Below, piece after piece: positions 44,975 to 53,246 of a stretch of 64,000 nucleotides of DNA. A program made the position numbers and the translations under genes. Each line of letters opens with the position of its first letter. Within the stretch, counting starts at the first letter, position 1. Source of the stretch: Ammoniphilus sp. YIM 78166 (GTDB taxonomy: Bacteria > Bacillota > Bacilli > Aneurinibacillales > RAOX-1). The notes under the pieces are model-generated. The model saw only the letters and a program-made list of their open reading frames with translations. It was not told the origin of the DNA and searched no databases. Location of the stretch: assembly GCF_004522215.1 (NCBI RefSeq), contig NZ_SDLR01000001.1, positions 806,001-870,000 on the forward strand. The letters run 5' to 3'.

Positions 44975-46423
44975 ATGGTGGAACCCATTTTTTCTGTTGA
45001 GCATACGATCATTTTCTTTCTTCTTCCCCTACTCAATTTTGCCTTAGCGATTTTCATAATCTACATGGAACGTCGCAATATCAGTTCAACCTGGGTATGG
45101 TTAATGGTGCTTCTGTTATTGCCGGTCGTTGGGTTTGCTTTATACATGATATTTGGCCAAAACATAAGCCGGGAAAGAATCTATAGGTTAAAAAGCAAGG
45201 GTCATGATCATCGAAACGAATCAGTTGATGAACAAATGGCTGAAATCAAGCGAGGGATGCTCCTTTCCACTAAGTATCTTAGTAAGTACCAGCATCTGAT
45301 TTCCATGAACCTGGTCCATAATGATTCTCTATTGACCCAAGATAATGAAGTGCAGGTCTTTACGACAGGTCAGGACAAATTCAAGGTCCTGCTTGAACAA
45401 ATCGAACAAGCAAAGGCCCATGTCCACCTGCTTTACTATAAAATGGCTAGTGACGGGTTGGGGAGTAGAGTTCTTGATGCATTGGTTCGGAAGGCCCAAG
45501 AGGGGGTGGAGGTTCGAGTCATCTACGATGACGTGGGTTCCACAGGCTTGCCGAAGGAGTTCTTTGCACCGTTGGTGAAAGCAGGAGGAAAGGTATTCTC
45601 CTTTTTTCCTTCTAAAGTGTCATTCCTTAATGGAAAGTTAAACTTCCGAAATCACCGAAAGATTGCGGTCATAGATGGGCGCATTGGTTTTGTTGGAGGA
45701 TATAATATTGGGGATGAATATCTCGGTCTGGATAAGAACATCGGAAATTGGCGTGACACACATCTCATGATTAGAGGGGGAGCGGTCCAACGCCTGCAGT
45801 CACAATTTTTGTTAGACTGGAACGTGGCAGCCGATGATGTCATGACATATGATCCCAAGTACTTCCCCGAAGGAGAAGCGAAGGGAAACATGGCCATTCA
45901 AATCGTTTCTAGCGGTCCACATTCGGGGCGAGAAGAAATTAAAGACGCGTTCCTCAAGCTGATTTTCCAAGCCAAAAAAAGTATTTACGTTCAGACCCCT
46001 TACTTCGTCCCAGATGAAAGCATGTTGAATGCATTACGCATTGCAGCGTTTTCCGGGGTTGATGTGCGTGTAATGATTCCAAAAAAACCGGACAGTCGAA
46101 TCGTCGGTTGGGCGTCACTTGCTTATCTATCAGACCTGGTGCAAGCGGGAGTGAAATGTTACTTATATGACAATGGATTTTTGCATGCGAAAACCCTTGT
46201 CATCGATCGTGAGGTAGCTTCCGTCGGATCGACCAATATGGATAATCGCAGCTTTAAGCTGAACTTTGAAGTAAGCGCCATTCTTTATGATCAACAGTTA
46301 GCCTGTCAGCTCGAGAATATTTTTAATCAGGATATGCAGCATTCCGTCCTTCTTTCTCAAGGGGAGGGGCGTCTCGGTCGAGTCAAGGAATCCGTTGGGC
46401 GCTTGTTGTCACCTATCTTGTAA
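44975..46423 (+). CDS. cls: Cardiolipin synthase (phospholipase D type)
   Basis: Condenses two phosphatidylglycerols to cardiolipin at the membrane. Two N-terminal helices (residues 8-60) precede two phospholipase D motifs: NHRKIAVIDGRIGFVGG near residue 225 and HAKTLVIDREVASVGSTNMD near residue 405. Length 482 fits. AAGGAGG precedes the ATG at 44975 by four bases and a GTG at 44978 by seven; either is possible. Confidence 0.92.
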   Translation: MVEPIFSVEHTIIFFLLPLLNFALAIFIIYMERRNISSTWVWLMVLLLLPVVGFALYMIFGQNISRERIYRLKSKGHDHRNESVDEQMAEIKRGMLLSTKYLSKYQHLISMNLVHNDSLLTQDNEVQVFTTGQDKFKVLLEQIEQAKAHVHLLYYKMASDGLGSRVLDALVRKAQEGVEVRVIYDDVGSTGLPKEFFAPLVKAGGKVFSFFPSKVSFLNGKLNFRNHRKIAVIDGRIGFVGGYNIGDEYLGLDKNIGNWRDTHLMIRGGAVQRLQSQFLLDWNVAADDVMTYDPKYFPEGEAKGNMAIQIVSSGPHSGREEIKDAFLKLIFQAKKSIYVQTPYFVPDESMLNALRIAAFSGVDVRVMIPKKPDSRIVGWASLAYLSDLVQAGVKCYLYDNGFLHAKTLVIDREVASVGSTNMDNRSFKLNFEVSAILYDQQLACQLENIFNQDMQHSVLLSQGEGRLGRVKESVGRLLSPIL

Positions 46424-46430
46424 TATTAGA

Positions 46431-46460
46431 AGGAGTGCTCTTGTTGGCACTCCTTTTTCT
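46431..46460 (+). terminator. Terminator after cls
   Basis: AGGAGTGC (46431-46438) and GCACTCCT (46447-46454) with an 8-base loop and TTTTTC tail. Confidence 0.85.
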
Positions 46461-46465
46461 ATCGT

Positions 46466-46494
46466 TTGACAAGTACTTTGAATTCGTTTTTACT
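46466..46494 (+). promoter_or_regulatory. Promoter of the UbiD-like gene
   Basis: A consensus -35 TTGACA (46466-46471), 17-base spacer, weak -10 TTTACT (46489-46494), 33 bases before the ATG. Confidence 0.45.
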
Positions 46495-46526
46495 GAAGTG
46501 AGAACTAAACGAGATTGGAGCACTGA

Positions 46527-48365
46527 ATGATGTACAGCAACTTACAAGATTGCATTACAGATTTAGAGAAGCATGGACACTTGGTTCGTATACGGGAGGA
46601 AGTTGATCCCTATCTCGAGATGGCCGCGATTCATTTAAAAGTGTACGAGGCTGGCGGTCCAGCCCTTTTATTTGAAAATGTTAAAGGTTCTAAGTTTCGG
46701 GCCGTGTCCAACCTTTTTGGCACCCTCGAGCGGAGTAAGTTTATGTTTCGAGACACTCTAGAAGCCGTTCAGAATGTCATTGCCTTACGCAATGATCCGG
46801 CGAAGGCCTTGAAAAATCCGTTTGGTCATATGAAGAGCGGGTTGGCTGCCATGAAGGCCTTACCGTTGAAGACTACAGGAGGTCAGCCCGTAACGGCACA
46901 GGAAATTCAAATTTCAGACCTTCCACTCATTCAACATTGGCCAATGGATGGAGGAGCCTTTATTACCTTACCTCAGGTCTATTCCGAAGATCCAGACAAA
47001 CCCGGAATTATGAACTCGAATCTAGGCATGTATCGGGTTCAGCTTACGGGCAATGATTATGAAGTAAATAAGGAAGTCGGTGTACATTACCAAATTCACC
47101 GGGGGATCGGGGTTCATCAGGAAAAAGCGAATAAAAAAGGTGGACCGCTAAAGGTCAGTATTTTTGTAGGAGGTCCTCCGGCTCATACCCTATCAGCTGT
47201 TATGCCGCTACCGGAAGGAATGAGCGAAATGACCTTTGCAGGTCTGCTCGCTGGCCGACGCTTTCGCTACAGTTATGTGGACGGCTTTTGCGTCAGTAAT
47301 GACGCTGACTTTGTCATTACAGGGGAGATTCATCAAGGAGAAACGAAACCGGAGGGGCCGTTTGGCGATCACCTCGGCTACTATAGCTTAACTCATCCAT
47401 TCCCATTAATGAAGATTCATAAGGTCTATGCTAAACCCAATGCGATTTGGCCGTTTACTGTCGTGGGACGACCTCCACAAGAAGACACATCCTTTGGCGC
47501 CTTGATTCATGAATTAACCGGTGACGCCATTAAACAGGAAATTCCAGGGGTAAAAGAAGTGCACGCGGTCGATGCCGCTGGTGTTCACCCCTTACTTTTT
47601 GCCATTGGAAGTGAACGATATACCCCTTACCAGCCGGTCAAACAACCCTTAGAATTGTTGACGATTGCCAACCGCATCTTAGGTACCGGACAACTAAGCC
47701 TGGCCAAGTATTTATTTATTACAGCCGAAGAAGATCAACGTGTCGATACACATGATGAGCTAGGCTTTTTATCGTATATCTTAGAACGTATCAATCTTCA
47801 TCGAGACATTCATTTTTATACCAACACCACCATAGATACCTTAGATTATTCAGGCACTGGTTTAAATACGGGAAGTAAAGTTGTCTTCGCTGCTTACGGC
47901 AATAAAATAAGAGAGCTATGCATCGAAGTACCAGACGCCTTGAAGGGATTGCAGGGCTTTGTTAACCCTCGACTTGTGATGCCAGGAGTCGTAGTGATGG
48001 AGGCATCCAAATTTACCGAATACACACAAGCTGAACGCGAAATGCATGTCTTAAGTGAAGCGATTCAAGCTAGAGGATCCATGGCCGGATGTCCGATGAT
48101 CATTGTAGCGGATGATAGTGACTTTATCAGTGCTCACATGAATAATTTCCTTTGGGCAACGTTTACCCGAAGCAATCCATCGCATGATATCTACGGTGTG
48201 AATAGCTACTACGAGAACAAGCATTGGGCTTGTGACAATGTGATAATAGATGCCCGTATCAAGACGCATCACGCACCACCCCTCATCCCTGATCCGGCAG
48301 TGGAGAAGAAGATCGAGCGTTTCTTTGTCAAAGGGGCTGTTCTGGGCGGATTAAAGGGGTTGTAA
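46527..48365 (+). CDS. UbiD-family (prenylated-FMN) decarboxylase
   Basis: A non-oxidative aromatic or unsaturated-acid decarboxylase of the UbiD family, 612 residues, of the long form. The family region KPEGPFGDHLGYYSL near residue 275 carries the catalytic Glu; earlier MNSNLGMYRVQL and VGVHYQIHRGIG fit the cofactor site. No UbiX-type flavin prenyltransferase or partner subunit lies next to it, so the cofactor must be made elsewhere. It stands alone between cls and the tandem repeat array. Substrate unknown. Confidence 0.9.
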   Translation: MMYSNLQDCITDLEKHGHLVRIREEVDPYLEMAAIHLKVYEAGGPALLFENVKGSKFRAVSNLFGTLERSKFMFRDTLEAVQNVIALRNDPAKALKNPFGHMKSGLAAMKALPLKTTGGQPVTAQEIQISDLPLIQHWPMDGGAFITLPQVYSEDPDKPGIMNSNLGMYRVQLTGNDYEVNKEVGVHYQIHRGIGVHQEKANKKGGPLKVSIFVGGPPAHTLSAVMPLPEGMSEMTFAGLLAGRRFRYSYVDGFCVSNDADFVITGEIHQGETKPEGPFGDHLGYYSLTHPFPLMKIHKVYAKPNAIWPFTVVGRPPQEDTSFGALIHELTGDAIKQEIPGVKEVHAVDAAGVHPLLFAIGSERYTPYQPVKQPLELLTIANRILGTGQLSLAKYLFITAEEDQRVDTHDELGFLSYILERINLHRDIHFYTNTTIDTLDYSGTGLNTGSKVVFAAYGNKIRELCIEVPDALKGLQGFVNPRLVMPGVVVMEASKFTEYTQAEREMHVLSEAIQARGSMAGCPMIIVADDSDFISAHMNNFLWATFTRSNPSHDIYGVNSYYENKHWACDNVIIDARIKTHHAPPLIPDPAVEKKIERFFVKGAVLGGLKGL

Positions 48366-48449
48366 AGGGGAGATATTCGGAGAGCCGAGGCACGGATCGG
48401 GGCAGCAAAGCTTTGGTTTGGTGCCCTCTTGGGGGGCTGGGGCCTGAGT

Positions 48450-49140
48450 TAGGGCATCAAAGCCCCCGTTTGATGCCCTAAAACCACTCGGGAGCCGGGA
48501 TCAGGGAATCAAAGCTGCCGTATGATGCCCCGAAATCGCTCGGGATCCGGGATCAGGGAATCAAAGCTGTCGTATGATGCCCTGAAACCGCTCGGGATCC
48601 GGGATCAGGTCATCAAAGCTGCCGTATGATGCCCCGAAACCGCTCGGGAGCCGGGATCAGGGAATCAAAGCTGTCGTTTGATGCCCTAAAACCACTCGGG
48701 ATCCGGGATCAGGGAATCAAAGCTGTCGTTTGATGCCCTAAAACCACTCGGGAGCCGGGATCAGGTCATCAAAGCTGCCGTATGATGCCCCGAAACCGCT
48801 CGGGATCCGTGATCAGGGAATCAAAGCCGTCGTATGATGCCATGAAACCGCTCGGGAGCCGGAATCAGGTCATCAAAGCGGTCGTATGATGCCCTGATTC
48901 CGTTCGGGAGCCGGAATCAGGGCATCAAAGCGGTCGTATGATGCCCCGAAACCGCTCGGGAGCTAGGATCAGGGAATCAAAGCGATCGTATGATGCCCTG
49001 AAACCGCTCGGAGGTTAAGATCAGGGAATCAAAGCGGTCCTATGATGCCCTGAAACCGTTCGGGAGCCGTGATCAGGGAATCAAAGCGGTCGTATGATGC
49101 CCCGAAACCGCTTGGGAGCCGGGATCAGGGAATCAAAGCT
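48450..49140. repeat. 52-bp tandem repeat array, about 13 copies
   Basis: The anchor TGATGCC recurs at 48471, 48523, 48575, 48627, 48679, 48731, 48783, 48835, 48887, 48939, 48991, 49043 and 49095, exactly 52 bases apart. Each unit contains GGGAATCA or GGGCATCA, 11 bases, TGATGCCC (a stem), and then AAACCGCTCGGGAGCC. 52 is not a multiple of three, so it is not a coding repeat. Diverged units continue on both sides (48400-48450 and 49141-49310). It separates the convergent UbiD-like and hemolysin III genes. Confidence 0.92.
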
Positions 49141-49339
49141 GCCGAGGGCCGAAATGGAGGCACCATAGCTGTTGTATGATGTACTGAAATCTCCCGAGGG
49201 CCGAAATGGGGGTATCATTGCTGCCGTATGATGCCATGAAATCCCCGTTTGATACCCTCTAAGTGAGCTGTGGACCGGATCAGGGCACCAAACCCCGTTT
49301 GATGCCCTCCAAAGGCCCTGAATATCAGAACGAATGCCG

Positions 49340-49378
49340 AAAAAAGAGGGCGTCCTTCCATATTGGACGCCCTCTTTT
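49340..49378. terminator. Terminator between the repeat array and the hemolysin III gene
   Basis: AAAAGAGGGCGTCC pairs with GGACGCCCTCTTTT across a 9-base loop; A- and T-rich ends allow use in both directions. Confidence 0.9.
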
Positions 49379-49382
49379 CGCA

Positions 49383-50009
49383 TTATATAGGCAGAATGAA
49401 AAAGTAGATCATGAAAAAGTGTAGCAGCGTACCCAATGCCACGAAGCAATGGAAGGTTTCATGAAAATAACGGAACCTCTTGGTGCCGTAGATTACGCCT
49501 CCAATGGTATAAGCGATTCCTCCAGCAATCATCAAGGTAATAGCGCCCATCGGCAGTAATCTAAGAAACTCTGCAAAAGGGATAATCGCGACCCAGCCTA
49601 GACCAAGGTATAGTAAAGTCGATATCCATCTCGGCATTTGCATAAAAAAGATTTTTAGGAAGGTTCCTAGCGCTACAATGGACCATACTAGGATCAGAAT
49701 GCTCCACTTCCAAGTGCCTTCAAGACCGAAATAGCTAACTGGCGTGTAGGTTCCGGCGATTAAGAAAAAAATAGCGATGTGGTCGATTTTTCGAAGTAGG
49801 AGAGTCTTCTCAGGTGTGGTTCGAATCCAGTGATAAAGACTGCTTGCCCCATAAAGCAATATCACACTCACCCCAAAAATGGCCGATGTGATCATTTTGG
49901 AAGGGGAGGGAGCTGATCCTATAAGAAAAAATAAACCAACGATTCCTGCAAGGAACGGAATAAAGTGAGTAAGCGTATTTCCAGGCTCTTTCATGCGCAA
50001 AAAATTCAA
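49383..50009 (-). CDS. trhA: Hemolysin III / TrhA family membrane protein
   Basis: Seven-helix membrane protein of the PAQR-related HlyIII (TrhA/YqfA) family, involved in membrane energetics or lipid homeostasis. About 208 residues from TTG 50009, which has GGAGGTC seven bases upstream; the open frame runs to 50111 but overlaps the regulator and lacks a site. Family motifs: NTLTHFIPF, YGASSLYHW, KIDHIAIFFLIAGTYTP, and the last-helix YFHETFHCFVALGTLLHF with the conserved histidines. Confidence 0.88.
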   Translation of the reverse strand: MNFLRMKEPGNTLTHFIPFLAGIVGLFFLIGSAPSPSKMITSAIFGVSVILLYGASSLYHWIRTTPEKTLLLRKIDHIAIFFLIAGTYTPVSYFGLEGTWKWSILILVWSIVALGTFLKIFFMQMPRWISTLLYLGLGWVAIIPFAEFLRLLPMGAITLMIAGGIAYTIGGVIYGTKRFRYFHETFHCFVALGTLLHFFMIYFFILPI

Positions 50010-50094
50010 ACCAAAGACCTCCGAAGCGTTTTTTTCAATTATACTGCGCGGGCTCGAGGGTGTCGATAGTTTAGGGATGACGTCACATTTTCTT

Positions 50095-50373
50095 CTAAGA
50101 TTGAATCTCAACCCACTTCTCGGCCCAATTTTGCAAATCTCTAAAGATCGGCTCTAGAGCCAGGCCTTTATCCGTTAGAGAATATTCAACGCGCACCGGT
50201 ACTTCGGCATAGATCCTTCGGTTGACTAGCCCTTCTTTTTCTAATTCCTTCAATCGTTCTGTCAGCAGTCGTCCACTAACAGGGAGAGCGGATTCTATCT
50301 CTGAAAAACGTTGAGGACCTGAGAGGAGCTGGAACAAGATTAATCCGGTCCAACGCTTGCCTAGCAACTGCAA
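50095..50373 (-). CDS. YodB/HxlR-family regulator lacking its normal N-terminus
   Basis: A DUF24/HxlR winged-helix regulator. The visible part begins QLLGKRWTGLILFQLLSGPQ and contains the recognition helix SGRLLTERLKELEKEGLV and wing. In the same frame upstream, ATG (50406-50404) behind GAGGTG would give MHQL then TGA (50394-50392) then PRIEIALQLLGKRW. Family members have a cysteine exactly at that TGA position, the redox sensor of YodB, CatR and HypR. So as read the gene is interrupted at codon 5, and only an internal TTG start at 50373 without a clear Shine-Dalgarno site is left. Target candidates are the adjacent dioxygenase and the spx-like/azoR region. Confidence 0.75.
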   Translation of the reverse strand: MQLLGKRWTGLILFQLLSGPQRFSEIESALPVSGRLLTERLKELEKEGLVNRRIYAEVPVRVEYSLTDKGLALEPIFRDLQNWAEKWVEIQS

Positions 50374-50406
50374 GGCTATCTCAATTCTAGGTCATAACTG
50401 ATGCAT
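50374..50406 (-). other. Original start region of the YodB-like gene with in-frame TGA at the sensing-Cys codon
   Basis: AGGTGATAAGT precedes ATG CAT CAG TTA TGA CCT, followed by AGA ATT GAG ATA GCC. The predicted ancestral protein is 103 residues with Cys5. The TGA would be a single-base change from TGC or TGT. A CTTGC/GCAAG stem begins about 22 bases after the TGA. Confidence 0.7.
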
Positions 50407-50434
50407 ACTTATCACCTCACAATCTGTATTATAC

Positions 50435-50505
50435 TACTTTTTAATAAGTAAATGTACTTGACGCAATATAAGTTATCAATGTATACTTACTTATGAAAAG
50501 TAAGT
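50435..50505 (+). promoter_or_regulatory. Dioxygenase promoter with HxlR-type palindromes
   Basis: TTGACG (50458-50463), 18 bases, TATACT (50482-50487). A perfect repeat ACTTACTT, 5 bases, AAGTAAGT (50485-50505) covers the -10 end and start. A second near-palindrome TACTTTTTAATAAGTA (50435-50450) lies toward the divergent regulator. This fits a local HxlR repressor. Confidence 0.65.
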
Positions 50506-50534
50506 TTAATTGGTGAAAGAAAGGAGGAACAAAT

Positions 50535-51302
50535 ATGGTTGCACCTTTATTTATTTGTCACGGAGCCCCTTCATTAGCTCTAGAAGACAATTCCTACACA
50601 AGTTTCCTTCAAGAGTTAGGTCGAAGCATGAAACCCAAAGCCATTATTCTATTTACAGCTCACTGGGAACAAGAGGTTACCACCATTTCGTTTAGGGATG
50701 ACGTATACGACACGATCTATGATTTTGGTGGCTTTTCACCAGAGCTATATCAAATAAAGTATCCGGCTAAAGGTTCCACTTTGCTGGCGGAGAAGGTTGA
50801 GGAAAAGTTAATCCAGCATAATATTCTTTCTAAAAGAGACTACGATCGAGGATTGGATCACGGTTCCTGGGTAGTCCTCCGACTTTTATACCCGGATGCT
50901 GACATTCCTGTGGTGCAAGTGTCAGTCAATCCTTATTTACCCCCTGCTGAACAATTTAAAATAGGGGAAGCCCTTCGTGATCTGGGAACAGAAGACATCC
51001 TTATTGTGGGAAGTGGAGGAACCTCTCATAATTTACGAATGATCAATTGGGGGCAGTCATCACCCGAGCCTTGGACTGAAGAATTTGATAGTTGGCTTAT
51101 TCAGCAACTGGAGAACAAAGATCTCGAAGCCTTGTTTCATTATGAAGAGCAGGCTCCGCATGCTCGTTTAGCCGTACCAAGGGCTGAGCATTTTGTACCA
51201 CTCTTCATTGCGCTTGGAAGCGGAGAAGAGCAACAGCCAGTGAAGGTTTTACACCGAAGCTACCAATACGGAACATTAAGCCATATCGTATTTCAGTTTT
51301 AA
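50535..51302 (+). CDS. LigB/DODA-type extradiol dioxygenase
   Basis: A class III extradiol ring-cleaving dioxygenase of the YgiD/4,5-DOPA family, 255 residues. It has the metal-binding HGAPSLALED start and the family's LFTAHWEQEVTTIS, DHGSWVVLRLLYPDADIPVVQVS and GGTSHNLRMINW segments with the conserved histidines. Preceded by AAGGAGG. In Bacillus, catechol and quinone stress induces such enzymes under YodB/CatR-like control, which fits the divergent regulator. Ends at a terminator. Confidence 0.9.
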   Translation: MVAPLFICHGAPSLALEDNSYTSFLQELGRSMKPKAIILFTAHWEQEVTTISFRDDVYDTIYDFGGFSPELYQIKYPAKGSTLLAEKVEEKLIQHNILSKRDYDRGLDHGSWVVLRLLYPDADIPVVQVSVNPYLPPAEQFKIGEALRDLGTEDILIVGSGGTSHNLRMINWGQSSPEPWTEEFDSWLIQQLENKDLEALFHYEEQAPHARLAVPRAEHFVPLFIALGSGEEQQPVKVLHRSYQYGTLSHIVFQF

Positions 51303-51303
51303 T

Positions 51304-51334
51304 TCGCTACTTTTTGAAGTAGCGATTTTTTTTT
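51304..51334 (+). terminator. Terminator after the dioxygenase
   Basis: TCGCTACTT and AAGTAGCGA arms with a TTTG loop, followed by nine Ts. Confidence 0.9.
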
Positions 51335-51372
51335 GACCTTAAATAATGCAGAAACTCCCTATATGCGTAAGA

Positions 51373-51407
51373 AGCCAGTTCCCTCCAATGTGGTGGAAAC
51401 TGGCTCT
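51373..51407 (-). terminator. Terminator after the Spx-like gene
   Basis: On the reverse strand AGCCAGTT...AACTGGCT with a 17-base inner part (imperfect GG/CC pairing) is followed by TTCTTA. Confidence 0.6.
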
Positions 51408-51412
51408 TGTAA

Positions 51413-51769
51413 TTATGCGGATAAATGCTCTAATTCCTCCCGGTTAAATCCAATAATTAGCTGGGCTCCATTCAAAAGAAGAGGTCGACGGAGTAATTTC
51501 GGTTCCTCATGCAGTAGGTCTAACAACTCAGATAACTTAAGATCATCAATATCGATGTTGAGCTGCTTAAAAGTTTGACTGCGTTTGGACAAGAGCTCGT
51601 CTGTACCACTTGATGTGAGCTTGATCATTTCTAATAACTCTTCTTGAGTAGGTGGATTTCGGAATAGATGACGTTCTTCAAAAGGAACCTGTTTATTCTT
51701 TAGTATTGCTTTCGCTTTTCGACAAGAGGTATCACTTGGGTGAGTATAAAAAATTATTTTTCCTGTCAT
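51413..51769 (-). CDS. Spx/ArsC-family regulator without the CXXC switch
   Basis: A 118-residue thioredoxin-fold protein of the Spx group. The Spx-type segments LTSSGTDELLSKRSQTFKQL and NGAQLIIGFNREEL are present. The redox switch, CTSC in Spx, reads DTSC here, keeping only the second Cys. So it may still bind RNA polymerase alpha but not form the usual disulfide. In Bacillus subtilis YodB represses spx and azoR1; this gene sits next to a YodB-like gene and an azoreductase. Confidence 0.85.
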   Translation of the reverse strand: MTGKIIFYTHPSDTSCRKAKAILKNKQVPFEERHLFRNPPTQEELLEMIKLTSSGTDELLSKRSQTFKQLNIDIDDLKLSELLDLLHEEPKLLRRPLLLNGAQLIIGFNREELEHLSA

Positions 51770-51818
51770 GACGATCGCCCTCTCTATTTATATTCAATGT
51801 TTAAATGAAATAATTATT

Positions 51819-51835
51819 ACTTACCTAAAATAAGT
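51819..51835. promoter_or_regulatory. HxlR-type half-matched palindrome between spx-like and azoR
   Basis: ACTTA, 7 bases, TAAGT, a weaker version of the palindrome at 50485-50505. It lies 50 bases before the Spx-like start codon and about 95 bases before the small ORF at 51929. Confidence 0.4.
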
Positions 51836-51928
51836 TTATTCTCATTTGTTCACAGTGTCAAGAGAGAAGAAAAGCAGGCATGAAAAAATAAGAGATGAGC
51901 AATCTTAAGATATGGGGGGTGACTAACA

Positions 51929-52078
51929 TTGTTCAACCATAGACAAGAAATACCGTTACATGAAGTACCGGCTATACCTTTTTTGACAAGTGTAGAAAAT
52001 AACGGTGAAGGAAAGGCAAGTTCACAAACCTTCACCTATGGTGTGGATATTCCGTTAGAAAACTTGATGGAAGGATAG
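51929..52078 (+). CDS. Small hypothetical protein upstream of azoR
   Basis: A 49-residue ORF from TTG at 51929 (MFNHRQEIPLHEVPAIPFLT) to TAG at 52076, with GGGGGGTG seven bases before the start. It ends six bases before the azoreductase ATG, whose own site (GAAGGA) overlaps its last codons, so it is probably translated in the same mRNA. No family recognised. Its role could be as a short structural protein or as a leader affecting azoR. Confidence 0.5.
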   Translation: MFNHRQEIPLHEVPAIPFLTSVENNGEGKASSQTFTYGVDIPLENLMEG

Positions 52079-52084
52079 GATCAC

Positions 52085-52744
52085 ATGTCTAAACTGTTGT
52101 ATATTACGGCTAATCCTAAAACAGCTGAGCAATCCTATAGCCTCGCTGTAGGAGAGGCGTTCTTAGAAGCTTATAGGAACGAAAGACCAAACGACGAAGT
52201 TATCCGGCTGGACTTATACGAAATGGATATTCCCTATATTGACACCGATGTATTTAGTGGCTGGGGTAAGCTACAGCAGGGGACGGCATTTGAACAGCTG
52301 TCTGCTGATGAAAAAGATAAGGTGAGTAGAATCAATGCCCTTACAGAACAGTTTATTGCTGTGGATAAATACGTTTTTGTTACGCCTTTCTGGAATTTTA
52401 GTTTTCCACCTAAGATGAAGGCTTATATTGATTCGATCTGTATCGCAGGAAAAACCTTTAGATACACAGCACAGGGTCCAGTAGGTCTTTTAACGGACAA
52501 ACTTGCTGTACATATCCAAGCGCGTGGAGGAGTGTACTCCGAGGGGCCTGCAAAAGAATTGGAGTTTGGGGATCGCTATCTTAAAACGATTTTTGGTTTT
52601 CTTGGCATTCCTTCCGTAGATTCCATCATTGTTGAGGGAATGGCGCAAATGCCAGACGAAGCGGAAGCAATAAAGGAAAAGGCCATCGCTCAAGCGAGGG
52701 AAGCTGCCGTATCCTTTGCAAAGGAAAGAGTTCACACATCATAA
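52085..52744 (+). CDS. azoR: FMN-dependent NADH-azoreductase
   Basis: A flavodoxin-fold NADH:quinone/azo reductase, 219 residues. The FMN phosphate loop is near residues 9-17 (ANPKTAEQS), and the second site is [17 protein letters not shown] near residue 100 with the later HIQARGG. It detoxifies quinones and azo compounds by two-electron reduction. Next to the dioxygenase and Spx-like genes it completes a quinone-stress set. Confidence 0.93.
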   Translation: MSKLLYITANPKTAEQSYSLAVGEAFLEAYRNERPNDEVIRLDLYEMDIPYIDTDVFSGWGKLQQGTAFEQLSADEKDKVSRINALTEQFIAVDKYVFVTPFWNFSFPPKMKAYIDSICIAGKTFRYTAQGPVGLLTDKLAVHIQARGGVYSEGPAKELEFGDRYLKTIFGFLGIPSVDSIIVEGMAQMPDEAEAIKEKAIAQAREAAVSFAKERVHTS

Positions 52745-52746
52745 AG

Positions 52747-52779
52747 CAAAAGAAGCCCTCTTTTAAATAGGGCTTCTTC
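52747..52779. terminator. Bidirectional terminator between azoR and the convergent gene
   Basis: AGAAGCCCT and AGGGCTTCT arms separated by an A/T-rich loop. Confidence 0.85.
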
Positions 52780-52788
52780 ATTATCTTT

Positions 52789-53091
52789 TTACTGGGATTC
52801 GTAACATAATTTATACGTTAAGTCTTCAAACCATTCTCGGTCCTTTGTTTCGATAGCTAAATTAATTAGAAATTGAAGACTATCCTTAAAAGGTAATGTC
52901 TCAAACTGACTTTCTTTATGTAGTACGATCCGTTCTTGTTGTTGATTAATTTCCTCAAACACGAAGCAGGGTGATTGAAGATAATACTCTATTTCTGCAA
53001 ATCGGATGATATGCCCGTAACGTGGATGATGAGGATCCGTGACCTTGCATAAATCGCCTTTATTTAAATTAACAAATAGATATAAATACAA
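52789..53091 (-). CDS. IDEAL-domain protein
   Basis: A 100-residue protein of the Bacillales. Its C-terminal part DSLQFLINLAIETKDREWFEDL matches the small IDEAL domain, a short helical module of the Firmicutes. The N-terminal part carries a KOW-like strand (NLNKGDLCKVTDPHHPRYG). Start TTG at 53091 is set by GGAGGAG upstream. Function unknown; such proteins often act as adaptor or binding proteins. Confidence 0.65.
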   Translation of the reverse strand: MYLYLFVNLNKGDLCKVTDPHHPRYGHIIRFAEIEYYLQSPCFVFEEINQQQERIVLHKESQFETLPFKDSLQFLINLAIETKDREWFEDLTYKLCYESQ

Positions 53092-53246
53092 ACTTTCTCC
53101 TCCAGTTCTTACAAAAAGTATTGCACTAGCACAAATAAAGTTAATTGCAAAATATAAGTATTTTTATTATATTCTGTTTATTTTTTCACTTTACCTTGGG
53201 TTTCAAGTAAAAACAAGATCCAGTTTGTGGAAGGGGTGTCAGCGAA

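Noticed and set aside
48450..49140. Possible CRISPR array in the repeat region
   Set aside because: The whole 52-base unit repeats without unique spacers, and no cas genes are near.
49383..50111. Long start of the hemolysin III gene at 50111
   Set aside because: The extra 34 residues overlap the regulator gene, are not hydrophobic and lack a ribosome binding site; the TTG at 50009 has GGAGGTC.
50359..50394. Selenocysteine insertion at the TGA of the YodB-like gene
   Set aside because: Only a weak CTTGC/GCAAG stem follows at a distance unlike known bacterial SECIS elements, and no selenoprotein genes are in the window. Kept only as an open alternative.
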